Assembly (NCBI GenBank): GCA_016178705.1 | Contig: JACOST010000014.1 | Span: forward strand, 744,001 to 808,000 | DNA: 64,000 nt | Direction of reading: 5' to 3' | Source: Deltaproteobacteria bacterium | GTDB taxonomy: Bacteria > Desulfobacterota > Binatia > HRBIN30 > JACQVA1 | Part shown: piece by piece, positions 18,124 to 25,905 of the stretch | Layout of the letters: each line of letters opens with the position of its first letter | Position numbering within the stretch: position 1 is the stretch's first letter | Translations under genes and position numbers: made by a program | Notes under the pieces: generated by a model | Database searches by the model: none | Seen by the model: the letters and a program-made list of their open reading frames with translations, nothing else | Told to the model about the DNA's origin: nothing

Positions 18124-18234
18124 GCTGACCAATGATCCTGCGGAAGACTGACCGCGCCCGTGTCGCCGGCTGTGCGACGGGGCCGGTACGTCACGAGTTG
18201 AGTGTGGGGAGCTCACATTTTGGGGAAAAGAACG

Positions 18235-19533
18235 ATGGCGACGTCAAAGATCCGATCCGAGAAAGAGGTCCTTGATGGGCTGCTGAATGGACTGATGGAT
18301 GAGGAAGGGAATCCGACGGAGTGCCAGAAGTGCGACAAGCCCGTCGTGGCTCACAGCCGCTTTTGCGAGGATCATCAAGAACAAGCCGTACTCCGGGTCA
18401 AGAAGAAGCGCGGTATCAAACGCATTGATCTCATCCTGGTTCTCATCCTCGTCCTCGGCGTGTGGGGGTATCCGAAGATCAAAGGCAATCTCATGGGCTC
18501 GGTGGCCGACTACCTCGAGCGCGAGGATGACGGCAATCAAGAGCCGAGTTTTTTGGACAAGATCAATGCGTTCATGTCGCGACATACCCCAGAAGAAGTC
18601 AAACACGACCGGGACACCAAGCGGGTCGCGGCGTCGATTCGCAAGGCGATGGTGGGTGGCGTTCTCGGTGGGATTGGTGGCACGGCACCAGCCGCCGCTG
18701 ACGGGGGACAGCACCAAGCCGAGACGAATGGCGAACCGCCCTCGATCGACGAAGTTGTTGACCGCGTCCAGGCGATGACCGGCCGTGAACACATGGGGCT
18801 AGACAGTGTGCAACTGGCGAGCGCCCAGCCATTGAAGGGCAAGGGCGGTGCCGCGCTCGACAAGAGCGATGCGGCACGCGCGCCGAGTTCCAGCGCGGGA
18901 CCCCCGGTCGCCAATTGCGGCAACGGCGTGGTCGAGACGGGAGAGGAGTGCGACGGCCAAGCGCTCGGCGGTGCGACCTGTAGCAGCCTCGGTTTCAGCG
19001 GCGACTGTGGTCAGGAAGAGAGCTGCATTCATTCGGGTCTGACATGTCTCAGCAGTTGCACGCTCGACTACAGCGGCTGCACGGCCGAGAGCCAAGGCGC
19101 GCTGCAGCGCTTCGTCGACCACGGTAACGGAACCGCGAACGATCGCCTCACCGGTCTGATGTGGGAACTGAAGTGTGCCGAGACCGACTGCGCTGAGCGT
19201 CACAACGTCGTCGTCGCCCTCCCCTGGCAAGGCGCGGCGGCAGAATGGATCACTGCTCTCAATGAGCAGCACTACGCGGGTCACAACGACTGGCGCCTGC
19301 CAACTCTGGAAGAGCTGCGGACGCTGTTGATCGCGGTCCCGCCCTGCACAGCGGAGCCGTGTGCCACGGCGGCGTGGCCACGCAATCAGACCGCGTCGGC
19401 GGGGTACTGGTCCTCCACGACCTTCTCGGTCGACAAGACTCGGGCGTGGGCCGTGTCGTTCCGTGACGGCGACATCTACACGGCCGAGAAACGCGACACA
19501 TTGCACGTGCGCGCCGTTCGACGAGGATCCTGA
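18235..19533 (+). CDS. membrane-anchored DUF1566 (Lcl C-terminal-like) protein with Cys-rich module
   Basis: 432 aa. A cytosolic N-terminus has a Cys4-type ribbon (CQKCDKPVVAHSRFC); one membrane helix (IDLILVLILVLGVWGY, about 66-82) follows, then a long linker. Next is a Cys-rich 'CGNGVVETGEECDG' module of the kind called Myxococcus cysteine-rich repeats (about 223-290). The last 140 residues are a DUF1566 domain (RLTGLMWELKC ... AEWITALNEQHYAGHNDWRLPTLEELRTLL ... YWSSTTF ... VRAVRRG). The domain is related to formylglycine-enzyme/C-type-lectin folds and found in exported proteins. The next gene starts two bases after the stop, so the pair probably acts together on the cell envelope. Confidence 0.8.
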   Translation: MATSKIRSEKEVLDGLLNGLMDEEGNPTECQKCDKPVVAHSRFCEDHQEQAVLRVKKKRGIKRIDLILVLILVLGVWGYPKIKGNLMGSVADYLEREDDGNQEPSFLDKINAFMSRHTPEEVKHDRDTKRVAASIRKAMVGGVLGGIGGTAPAAADGGQHQAETNGEPPSIDEVVDRVQAMTGREHMGLDSVQLASAQPLKGKGGAALDKSDAARAPSSSAGPPVANCGNGVVETGEECDGQALGGATCSSLGFSGDCGQEESCIHSGLTCLSSCTLDYSGCTAESQGALQRFVDHGNGTANDRLTGLMWELKCAETDCAERHNVVVALPWQGAAAEWITALNEQHYAGHNDWRLPTLEELRTLLIAVPPCTAEPCATAAWPRNQTASAGYWSSTTFSVDKTRAWAVSFRDGDIYTAEKRDTLHVRAVRRGS

Positions 19534-19534
19534 A

Positions 19535-21136
19535 GTGAACGTCGCGAAGCTCTCCGATCGCAGAGACGTCGCTCGGCGCCGGATCGGTTGGCGCGCACCG
19601 GGCGATCGGCGACTCGTGCGACTGATCGGCGTTGCCTCGCTGCTCTCGCTGGCCGCGTGCGGCAAACCCGAAGTCAGTGGGCGCGTCCTCCCGACCGAGT
19701 CGGAGCGCAGCGGGCTACCGTGGCAGCGCGTCGAAGTGCGGTTGGTTCGTGGCAAGCTGATGGAGCAACTGGCGAGCCTCGCCAGCGAGCACCGACAGGA
19801 GGCCGTCGCCGAAGCGCGACAACGCGTGCTCGAATCGGCCAAGACGGAACTCGGTGCGAAGGCGGAAGTCTTGCGACGGGCGCGCGCGGCGCTGACGGCA
19901 AACGGCATCGCCACCGCGGCAGCGGAGAATGACGCCGCGTCGCTGCGGATCTGTATGCCGCAGGCCGAGGCGCGTTTAGCGGCGGCGAAACCCGGCTACA
20001 ACCTGATGCTGACCCAACTCGCGCCGCGCATCGCCGCCCTTGGGATTGCAACCGATACGGCGGCCCACACGATGGTGCAGTTGCACGCGTCGGTGCAGGC
20101 CAAGCTCGAAGTCGAGGCTCGGCAACTGCGCGACGAGTATCTGCGTACACAACTCGTGCAGAAGAGTGGGACAGTATTGGCAAACGGCTCGGGGATGGAC
20201 CGCCTCTGCTGGAGCGCGGCGAACAAGCACGATGTCGCGGTCCGCTTTCAAGGCCCTACCGTGCTGTACAATGGACGACCGTTGCCGAGAGAGATCGCGG
20301 ACGCGATCTGGGGTCTGCCCGCGAAAGACACGCCACTGCGCATCCCCAACAGTTCCGGCGGCGAACGCGACGTGCTCCTGCCGGGGGCGGAATTCGAAAC
20401 CTGCTTTTACGCCCGCGGGGCTTCGCTGCCGGCAAAAACGATTGAGGCCTATGGGTTCGCCAATCAACGCGTGGCGTGCAGCGGGGAGTGGCACGTCCAG
20501 TGGGAGGATATCGTATTGGTGGGCGCACCGGCGGTGACCGCCGGAGATCAGCCGCCCGACACCAAATCGCGCACGACCGTGTTCGCCGATCGGCTGCAGC
20601 AGTTTGAATCGAACTCCGAAGAGGCCCGCCTGATCGAAGCGCTCACCAATTCGGACGGCGCGCGCGCGGTGAAGCAGGCCGAGGCCGGGCTCGTCGCGTG
20701 CCATCGCGCCATCGAAGCGGAGAAGGCGTATCAAGAAGTGGAACGCGTTGTTCAGGCGATTGAAGGAGACAAGAGCGACGAATTCGCCGTGGAGGTTCGC
20801 CTCCGACCCATCCTGCAACAGCTCGTCAGCGATCCCAGCTCACTCACGAAATGGACCGACCACGCGAACGCCTTCGTCGAAAGTAGTACGGCGGCACGGC
20901 AGGAGGCGACGCTCGGCCAACCGTTCCGGTTTGAAGCCGTGGAGCCGGGACAGTACACCTTGCTGGCGAAGCCGACCGATGAAAACGCGAAGCCGAAGCT
21001 GTGGCTGATACCCCTCGGCGTCGAGGGACGCGTCGCGCAAGATCTCGTCGCAGCGGCGGCGCGCGACATGACACTGCGCGAGACGTTCGAGAACGTCCTG
21101 CTCGGCCCGGGCGCATCGAAGCGTTCACCAACCTAA
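19535..21136 (+). CDS. lipoprotein with coiled coils, function unknown
   Basis: 533 aa, GTG start chosen because it gives a signal peptide (RLVRLIGVASLLSLAAC) with lipobox LAAC. Residues about 70-150 and 360-420 are rich in Ala/Glu/Arg heptads and probably coiled coil. The middle section (GPTVLYNGRPLPREI ... GAEFETCFYARGASLPAKTI) and a C-terminal part (LGQPFRFEAVEPGQYTLLAKP) look like beta-rich domains; the latter resembles carboxypeptidase-regulatory-like folds. I recognise no family. It is tightly linked to the DUF1566 protein upstream. Confidence 0.7.
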   Translation: MNVAKLSDRRDVARRRIGWRAPGDRRLVRLIGVASLLSLAACGKPEVSGRVLPTESERSGLPWQRVEVRLVRGKLMEQLASLASEHRQEAVAEARQRVLESAKTELGAKAEVLRRARAALTANGIATAAAENDAASLRICMPQAEARLAAAKPGYNLMLTQLAPRIAALGIATDTAAHTMVQLHASVQAKLEVEARQLRDEYLRTQLVQKSGTVLANGSGMDRLCWSAANKHDVAVRFQGPTVLYNGRPLPREIADAIWGLPAKDTPLRIPNSSGGERDVLLPGAEFETCFYARGASLPAKTIEAYGFANQRVACSGEWHVQWEDIVLVGAPAVTAGDQPPDTKSRTTVFADRLQQFESNSEEARLIEALTNSDGARAVKQAEAGLVACHRAIEAEKAYQEVERVVQAIEGDKSDEFAVEVRLRPILQQLVSDPSSLTKWTDHANAFVESSTAARQEATLGQPFRFEAVEPGQYTLLAKPTDENAKPKLWLIPLGVEGRVAQDLVAAAARDMTLRETFENVLLGPGASKRSPT

Positions 21137-21207
21137 GCGAAACCCTACCCGCGTCGGCTCTTGAGCATCGGTCATCAACCGCGTACTGCTGTCCGGGTTG
21201 ACGCACG

Positions 21208-22080
21208 ATGGCCGACTTTCTCGCAGACACTTCCATTGAGATCATCCCGGGCGAGCCCGATCGCTATCGCGCCGAGCTGTCGCCGAAGTGGGCGGTGTGG
21301 GGTCCGAACGGCGGATACCTGGCCGCGATCGCACTGCGCGCGGCGATGGTGCGCAGTCGCGCCTCGCGCCCGGCCAGCTTTCATTGCCACTTTCTCGCAG
21401 TGGGCGAATTCGCGCCGGTTGATGTCCGCGTCGTGTCGGTCGGCGGCGGCAAGCGTGCCGAGTCGTTGCGCGTAGAGATCATGCAGCAAGAAAAATTGCT
21501 GCTGACCGCCACGGTGTGGATGGTGGACGACGGGCTGCGCGGATACACACACGACTTCGGCGCCGCGCCACAAGTCCCCGGTCCGAACGCATTGCGCAGC
21601 TACCAGAATCTCGCCGGAGAAGAGTATGATCAGTGGTACCCGATCTGGCGCAGCATGGAGGGGCGCCCGGTCCGTTGGCGCCAGCCGCCTGGGCAACCGG
21701 AGTCGCAGACCTGGTTGCGTTTCACCGAAACTCCGATTCCGGATCGTCAGGCCGACGCCCTGCGCCAACTCTTCTGGCTCGACTTCCCCGGTTGGAACGC
21801 CACCATCGCGGCGCACGAGTGGCCGTTTCCCTTTCTGACTCCGAACCTCGACCTGATGGTTCAATTTCACCGCTTCGCGCCGGACGAGACCTGGATGCTC
21901 GCTGACGGCGTCTGCCTGGTCGCGGAGGACGGACTGGTCGGCTGCGTCTCCCGTCTGTGGAGCGAGGACGGGAAGCTGCTGGCAACCGGCACGTCGAAAC
22001 ACATGAGCCGCCCCAACCCGCAGTACGAGCAGGAGCTGCAGCGCGCTCGCGAGATGGGGCTTATCCCGCCGAAGGAATGA
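21208..22080 (+). CDS. acyl-CoA thioesterase, TesB-like double hot-dog
   Basis: 290 aa. Seen: WAVWGPNGGYLAAIALRAA at the first helix, PASFHCHFLAVGEFAPVDVRV, then a second hot-dog half with WLRFTETPIPDRQADALRQL and the terminal LLATGTSKHMSRPNPQYEQE. This matches the thioesterase-like superfamily of TesB-type proteins. It would hydrolyse an acyl-CoA in the cytosol; the chain type is unknown. The ATG at 21208 follows a 70-base gap without a strong ribosome site. Confidence 0.8.
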   Translation: MADFLADTSIEIIPGEPDRYRAELSPKWAVWGPNGGYLAAIALRAAMVRSRASRPASFHCHFLAVGEFAPVDVRVVSVGGGKRAESLRVEIMQQEKLLLTATVWMVDDGLRGYTHDFGAAPQVPGPNALRSYQNLAGEEYDQWYPIWRSMEGRPVRWRQPPGQPESQTWLRFTETPIPDRQADALRQLFWLDFPGWNATIAAHEWPFPFLTPNLDLMVQFHRFAPDETWMLADGVCLVAEDGLVGCVSRLWSEDGKLLATGTSKHMSRPNPQYEQELQRAREMGLIPPKE

Positions 22081-22096
22081 AGGGACGAAGCTTGGG

Positions 22097-22134
22097 TGAG
22101 CGTGGGCGAGCTTGGGCGAGCTTGGGCGAGCTTG
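22097..22134. repeat. 10-bp tandem repeat GAGCTTGGGC
   Basis: About four direct units of GAGCxTGGGC (GAGCGTGGGC, then GAGCTTGGGC copies) precede the toxin-antitoxin genes. There are no spacers, so it is not a CRISPR array. It may be a slippage-prone tract or lie in the promoter of the pair. Confidence 0.7.
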
Positions 22135-22173
22135 AGATTGACCAACTTGGTCATCCGGGCCACACTGCGGCAA

Positions 22174-22422
22174 ATGAAGCAGATCAATGTGGCGCAAGCC
22201 AAGGCGCAACTCCCGGAACTCATCGAACGCGCGGCCAAGGGAGAAGTGATCGTGGTCGCGCGTGCCGGAAAGCCGCGCGCGAAGATCGTCGCTCTTGGGG
22301 CGAACGATCGCACGTTGCGCAAGCCCGGGAAGGGTAAGGGACGCTTTCGCCTGAAGAAGGGCTTTGACGAGCCGCTCCCAGAGGACGTCCTCCGCCTCTT
22401 CGAGGGGAGAACCCGCAAGTGA
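22174..22422 (+). CDS. type II antitoxin, Phd/YefM family
   Basis: 82 aa. MKQINVAQAKAQLPELIERAAKGE followed by VIVVARAGKPRAKIV is the classic Phd/YefM DNA-binding fold. The C-terminal tail (RFRLKKGFDEPLPEDVLRLFEG) matches the toxin-binding part seen in VapB/Phd partners of PIN toxins. Start 22174 gives the standard N-terminus; the earlier frame is repeat-derived. The last bases overlap the toxin start by four (GTGA), giving translational coupling. It normally represses its own promoter. Confidence 0.9.
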   Translation: MKQINVAQAKAQLPELIERAAKGEVIVVARAGKPRAKIVALGANDRTLRKPGKGKGRFRLKKGFDEPLPEDVLRLFEGRTRK

Positions 22423-22787
22423 AGCTGCTGCTCGATACGCACACTCTGGTGTGGTGGGACTCGGGCGAGCTGCCGCGCCCGGTTTCGCGCCGGATCGAAA
22501 GTGCCGAGGTGGTCTTCGTGAGCGCAGTCGTGGCATGGGAGATCGCGATCAAGAGTAGCCTTGGGCGCATCGTCGCGAAGGCGCCCGTCGAAGCGGTGCT
22601 GGAGGACTATGGCTTTCTCGAGCTTGCGGTGTCGATTCGCCACGCCGATAAAGTCCGAACGCTCCCGCTGCACCACCGTGATCCATTTGATCGACTGCTT
22701 GTGGCGCAGGCGCTCGTCGAGGATCTGGTGATCGTGTCTGCCGATCGGCTCTTGCGAGAGTACAAGGCGCCCATCGTGTGGGACTGA
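22419..22787 (+). CDS. vapC: VapC-type PIN-domain ribonuclease toxin
   Basis: 122 aa, GTG start overlapping the antitoxin. PIN-domain acids are present: Asp6 (LLLDTHTLVWW), Glu42 (VVAWEIAIK), Asp88 (HRDPFDRLLVAQA) and Asp106 (IVSADRLL). Mg-dependent cleavage of RNA, often tRNA or rRNA, is expected when the antitoxin is lost. It looks intact, unlike the PIN remnant 1.3 kb downstream. Confidence 0.9.
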   Translation: MKLLLDTHTLVWWDSGELPRPVSRRIESAEVVFVSAVVAWEIAIKSSLGRIVAKAPVEAVLEDYGFLELAVSIRHADKVRTLPLHHRDPFDRLLVAQALVEDLVIVSADRLLREYKAPIVWD

Positions 22788-22950
22788 AGAGTCGCTCCCT
22801 GCCCCACTCACAACGGCCGAGAGTGACACCCGCATCCCAGACGCGAGCGAAATAGACCCTTCTCAGGGCCGCGTCTTGCCTGGCGCAGATGCGGGGGTAT
22901 GCTCCCTCCTGCACTCGACTGGATTTGGAACCGACAGCAAGGAGGTAATG

Positions 22951-23349
22951 ATGGCTAAGACAATCCCCGCAGCGTTCTTGGATCTCACGAAGAAGAAGGC
23001 GCTCGCGCATCTGGCGACCGTGATGCCCGACGGTAGTCCGCAAGTCTCGCCGGTGTGGTTCGACTACGACGGGCGCCACATCCGTGTGAACTCGGCGCGC
23101 GACCGCGTGAAGGACAGGAACATGGAACGCGACCGCCGCGTCGCGCTCTCCGTCGTCGATCCGGACAACGCCTACCGCTGCGTGATGATTCGCGGCAAAG
23201 TGGTGGACATCACCGAGACCGGCGCCGACGCGCACATCGACGCGCTCGCCAAGACGTACCTCGACATGGACGCGTATCCATTTCGTCGTCCCGGCGAACA
23301 CCGCGTCATCTACGTGATCGAACCGACTCAGGTGTCGGTGATGCCATAA
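22951..23349 (+). CDS. PPOX-class split-barrel protein (F420- or FMN-dependent)
   Basis: 132 aa. AAGGAGG (22939-22945) fits ATG at 22951 or the adjacent one at 22948. KALAHLATVMPDGSPQVSPVWFDYDG, RVKDRNMERDRRVALSVVDPD and RCVMIRGKVVDIT are typical of the pyridoxamine-phosphate-oxidase-like split barrel, in particular the F420-dependent class. A redox cofactor, probably F420 or FMN, is expected. The substrate is unknown. Confidence 0.85.
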   Translation: MAKTIPAAFLDLTKKKALAHLATVMPDGSPQVSPVWFDYDGRHIRVNSARDRVKDRNMERDRRVALSVVDPDNAYRCVMIRGKVVDITETGADAHIDALAKTYLDMDAYPFRRPGEHRVIYVIEPTQVSVMP

Positions 23350-23350
23350 A

Positions 23351-23499
23351 AGCCCATTGAAAAAGTTGGGCGCCCTTCGAGACGGCGCTTCGCGCCTCCT
23401 CAGGGTGAGCGGGAAAACGTTGTGGCAGAAGAGGAGAACCGCTCATGCTGAGGAGCGCCGACGGCGCGTCTCGAAGCATGCGAGGTTTTTCAACGGGCT
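23351..23499. mobile_element. 149-bp palindromic MITE/REP-like element, copy 1
   Basis: The terminal inverted repeats AGCCCATTGAAAAA and TTTTTCAACGGGCT match at 13 of 14 positions. Inside, CTTCGAGACGGCGCTTCGCGCCTCCTCAGGGTGAGCGG pairs with CCGCTCATGCTGAGGAGCGC...GCGTCTCGAAG to make an almost full-length hairpin. There is no coding capacity. A related core lies at 32014-32140. This fits a non-autonomous palindromic mobile repeat; no target duplication is obvious. Confidence 0.75.
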
Positions 23500-23532
23500 G
23501 ATAAAGATCGCGGCACTCTTCAGGAGGCATGC

Positions 23533-23958
23533 ATGAAACGAAAAGCGTCTGCCGTCTGGAACGGCGCGCTCAAGGACGGCAAAGGCAACCTATCGACGGA
23601 CAGCGGCGTGCTCTCCGCGACGCCGTACTCGTTCAGCACCCGATTCGAGAACGGCAAGGGAACCAATCCAGAGGAGCTGATTGCAGCGGCGCACGCGGGC
23701 TGTTTCACCATGGCGTTGTCGGCACAGCTTGGAAATGCCGGGCTCGTTCCCGATACGCTGCGCACCACGGCCATGTTGACGATGGAGAAGCTGGACGCAG
23801 GGTGGACGGTGACGGCCATTCACCTCGACGTGAGCGCGAAAGTCCCCGGCGCAACCCAAGCGGCATTCGACACCGCGGCCGGCGCCGCCAAGTCAGGCTG
23901 CCCGATCTCACGCTTGCTGAACGCGACCATCACGATGGCTGCCACGCTCGCACCGTAA
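23533..23958 (+). CDS. osmC: OsmC-family peroxiredoxin
   Basis: 141 aa, the OsmC subtype, which reduces organic hydroperoxides. The two redox Cys are present in HAGCFTM (about residue 58) and SGCPISRLL (about 121). FENGKGTNPEELIAAAHAGCF and the YSFSTRF N-terminal strand are standard. AGGAGG lies six bases before the ATG. It directly follows the palindromic element, which could affect its transcription. Confidence 0.92.
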   Translation: MKRKASAVWNGALKDGKGNLSTDSGVLSATPYSFSTRFENGKGTNPEELIAAAHAGCFTMALSAQLGNAGLVPDTLRTTAMLTMEKLDAGWTVTAIHLDVSAKVPGATQAAFDTAAGAAKSGCPISRLLNATITMAATLAP

Positions 23959-24037
23959 AGGTGGCGCGGTGGGGCGAGCGAGCCGAGGGCGCGTTACCGT
24001 CGTGGTCGGTGCACCAGGGTTGCCTCTAACGTCAGTT

Positions 24038-24232
24038 CGCGGCCTCTTGGCGCGGCTCGGCCTGCAGGTGTGCGATCTTCCATTTGCGGCGGTGATCGAA
24101 TCGGCAATCGAGCTGAGTTAGACGCGCGATTCTTTCGATCGCATCATCGTGAGGCGGGCGACGCTGGGCGACAGCGCCCTACTGACCAAGGACAGCGCCA
24201 TTCGCCGCGACTACGGCAACGCCGTCTGGTGA
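24038..24232 (+). pseudogene. PIN-domain (VapC-like) toxin remnant
   Basis: Translating in one frame gives RGLLARLGLQVCDLPFAAV, IESAIELS, a stop (TAG at 24119-24121), then TRDSFDRIIVRRATLGDSAL and LTKDSAIRRDYGNAVW before the final stop. This is the C-terminal half of a PIN toxin (conserved WTRDPFDR and LLTKD motifs). The stop replaces the conserved Trp, a one-base TGG to TAG change. The N-terminal half and any antitoxin are gone. Confidence 0.7.
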
Positions 24233-24567
24233 TCGGTCGAAGCAGAACAGTGGGGGTCGTGGTCACCGGGCGATTCACGAGGTGCACGGCATCGGGGGGG
24301 GTGAAGGTGGGGGTGCGGCCCTGACTGCCGCTGATCGCCTATGTCCAAACGGCGAACCACGTAACCTCTAGCACCGTTGCTCCGAGAGGGCTTCGCGATC
24401 GGCCTCCAAAAGACGCGAGCGGCCGGCGCGCCAAGATCGGAAGAGCGCGTTGCCTGGTGAGACTCTACTGAAAGCGCTACAAACGTCTACACCACAGTGG
24501 CGAACCTGGCCTGAAGGTATCCTTACGTTCAGTGAGTGGGTGTACGGTTCGAGAGAGGAGCAAAGAA
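24233..24567. other. gene-free stretch before the ATPase/DUF4435 pair
   Basis: No coding sequence, RNA or terminator that I can support. It contains an 8-base G run near 24295 and, at 24434-24447, a 14-base match to the start of the Illumina read-2 adapter. It probably carries the promoter of the downstream pair (GAGAGGAGCAAAGAA precedes its ATG). Confidence 0.4.
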
Positions 24568-25905
24568 ATGAGACTAAAGACAGCATTGGTCGGGGGACTG
24601 TTCGACCGCTTCACATACGAAATTCCTCTCAAGCTCAACGAACGAATTACCATCATCCACGGCCCAAACGGGTTTGGGAAGACGATGATTCTTCGGATGA
24701 TCGAAGGCTTCTTCAAAGCTTCGAATGCGGCGCTTCGGCGCCTGCCGTTTCGCGAACTCCATCTGGTGTTCGACAATGGTGAATCCGTGTCGGTCGTCCG
24801 CACGGTTACCAAGCCAACCGCGGGATCGGAGAGAGGGGGGGGCACCATTTGTTTTTCCCACCACGGCGGTGCAACGGATACAGACACCTTCACCCCAAGG
24901 CCCGACACGAGGCCGGAGCAACTACCCATCCCAATCGGGTCAATCGAGAACCTCATCGACGATCTCGATCAAGTTGGCCCACAGAGCTGGCGGCAGCGAT
25001 CCACTGGCGAGATTCTCTCGCTGAACGATGTCCTCGCTGACTACAGCGAGCATCTTCCGATCGGCCCTCAGTCTCAAGAATCGGACACCCCAGGATGGCT
25101 CCGCGACATCAGGCTGGCTGTTCCAGTACGCTTCATAAACACCGAACGGCTGTACACCCCTTTGACCCGCAGAGAGTCACGTCACTTCCCGGTTCAATCT
25201 CGCGAGCCTGCGGTGCGTCGTTACGCGCAGCAACTCGGCGAGATCGTCAAGCAAACGCTCGCCGAGTACGGCACACTCTCACAATCCTTAGACCGTACAT
25301 TCCCAGCACGTCTTGTCGCCGAACCGGAGCGTTCCGACGTAACCATGGAGTCGCTCCGTAGTCGACTGGCGGAGATTGAGGGGAAGCGTGCAAGGCTGGT
25401 AGAGGCTGGTCTCCTCGGTCGTGAGCCCGAGCAATGGGGCGGGCAATTCCTAGCGCAGGTTGACGAAACCAAACGGAGCGTTCTCTCAGTTTTCGCGCAA
25501 GACGCGGAACGGAAGCTCTGTGTTTTTGATAAGGTCCTTGCGAAGGTCGACCTCTTCAAGAAGATAATCAATGGTCGCTTCATTTACAAAGGGGTCACGG
25601 TAAATCAAAACGGCTTTCAGGTTGTCAATGCCAACGGAACACCGCTTGATCCTGGCGTGCTTTCATCGGGAGAGCAGCACGAACTCGTACTACTGTACGA
25701 GCTGTTGTTCCGCACGAGCGACAACACGCTGATTTTGATCGATGAGCCAGAACTCTCGCTACACATCGCCTGGCAAGAAGCCTTTCTAAACGATCTTGCG
25801 CAGATGGCTCAGCTCTCGAGATTTGACGCGATCATCGCCACGCATTCGCCCCAAGTCATAGGTGATCGCTGGGACCTGACGGTGGAGCTCAAGGGGCCGA
25901 AGTGA
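24568..25905 (+). CDS. ABC/SMC-type AAA ATPase, AriA-like (PARIS component candidate)
   Basis: 445 aa. Walker A GPNGFGKT is at 32-39 right after the first beta hairpin. The signature-like LSSGEQHELVLLYELLF comes near 370, Walker B ILIDEPELSLH near 390 and the switch His in ATHSPQVI near 427. This is the compact head-only ATPase (AAA_15/AAA_21 type) found in anti-phage pairs; a helical insertion of about 250 residues takes the place of a long coiled coil. The next gene overlaps by four bases and encodes a DUF4435 protein, the same order as AriA-AriB of PARIS, in which the ATPase cage senses phage anti-restriction proteins. GC is lower than in neighbours, suggesting transfer. OLD-like or other ATPase/TOPRIM systems remain alternatives. 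Confidence 0.75.
   Translation: MRLKTALVGGLFDRFTYEIPLKLNERITIIHGPNGFGKTMILRMIEGFFKASNAALRRLPFRELHLVFDNGESVSVVRTVTKPTAGSERGGGTICFSHHGGATDTDTFTPRPDTRPEQLPIPIGSIENLIDDLDQVGPQSWRQRSTGEILSLNDVLADYSEHLPIGPQSQESDTPGWLRDIRLAVPVRFINTERLYTPLTRRESRHFPVQSREPAVRRYAQQLGEIVKQTLAEYGTLSQSLDRTFPARLVAEPERSDVTMESLRSRLAEIEGKRARLVEAGLLGREPEQWGGQFLAQVDETKRSVLSVFAQDAERKLCVFDKVLAKVDLFKKIINGRFIYKGVTVNQNGFQVVNANGTPLDPGVLSSGEQHELVLLYELLFRTSDNTLILIDEPELSLHIAWQEAFLNDLAQMAQLSRFDAIIATHSPQVIGDRWDLTVELKGPK

Noticed and set aside
22097-22134. CRISPR-like direct repeats
   Set aside because: Ten-base units are directly adjacent with no spacers and no cas genes nearby; a simple tandem tract.
24835-24842. Frameshift at the 8-base G run in the ATPase gene
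   Set aside because: The reading frame continues on both sides with the expected motifs (Walker A before, LSSGEQ and Walker B after), so the run length is right.
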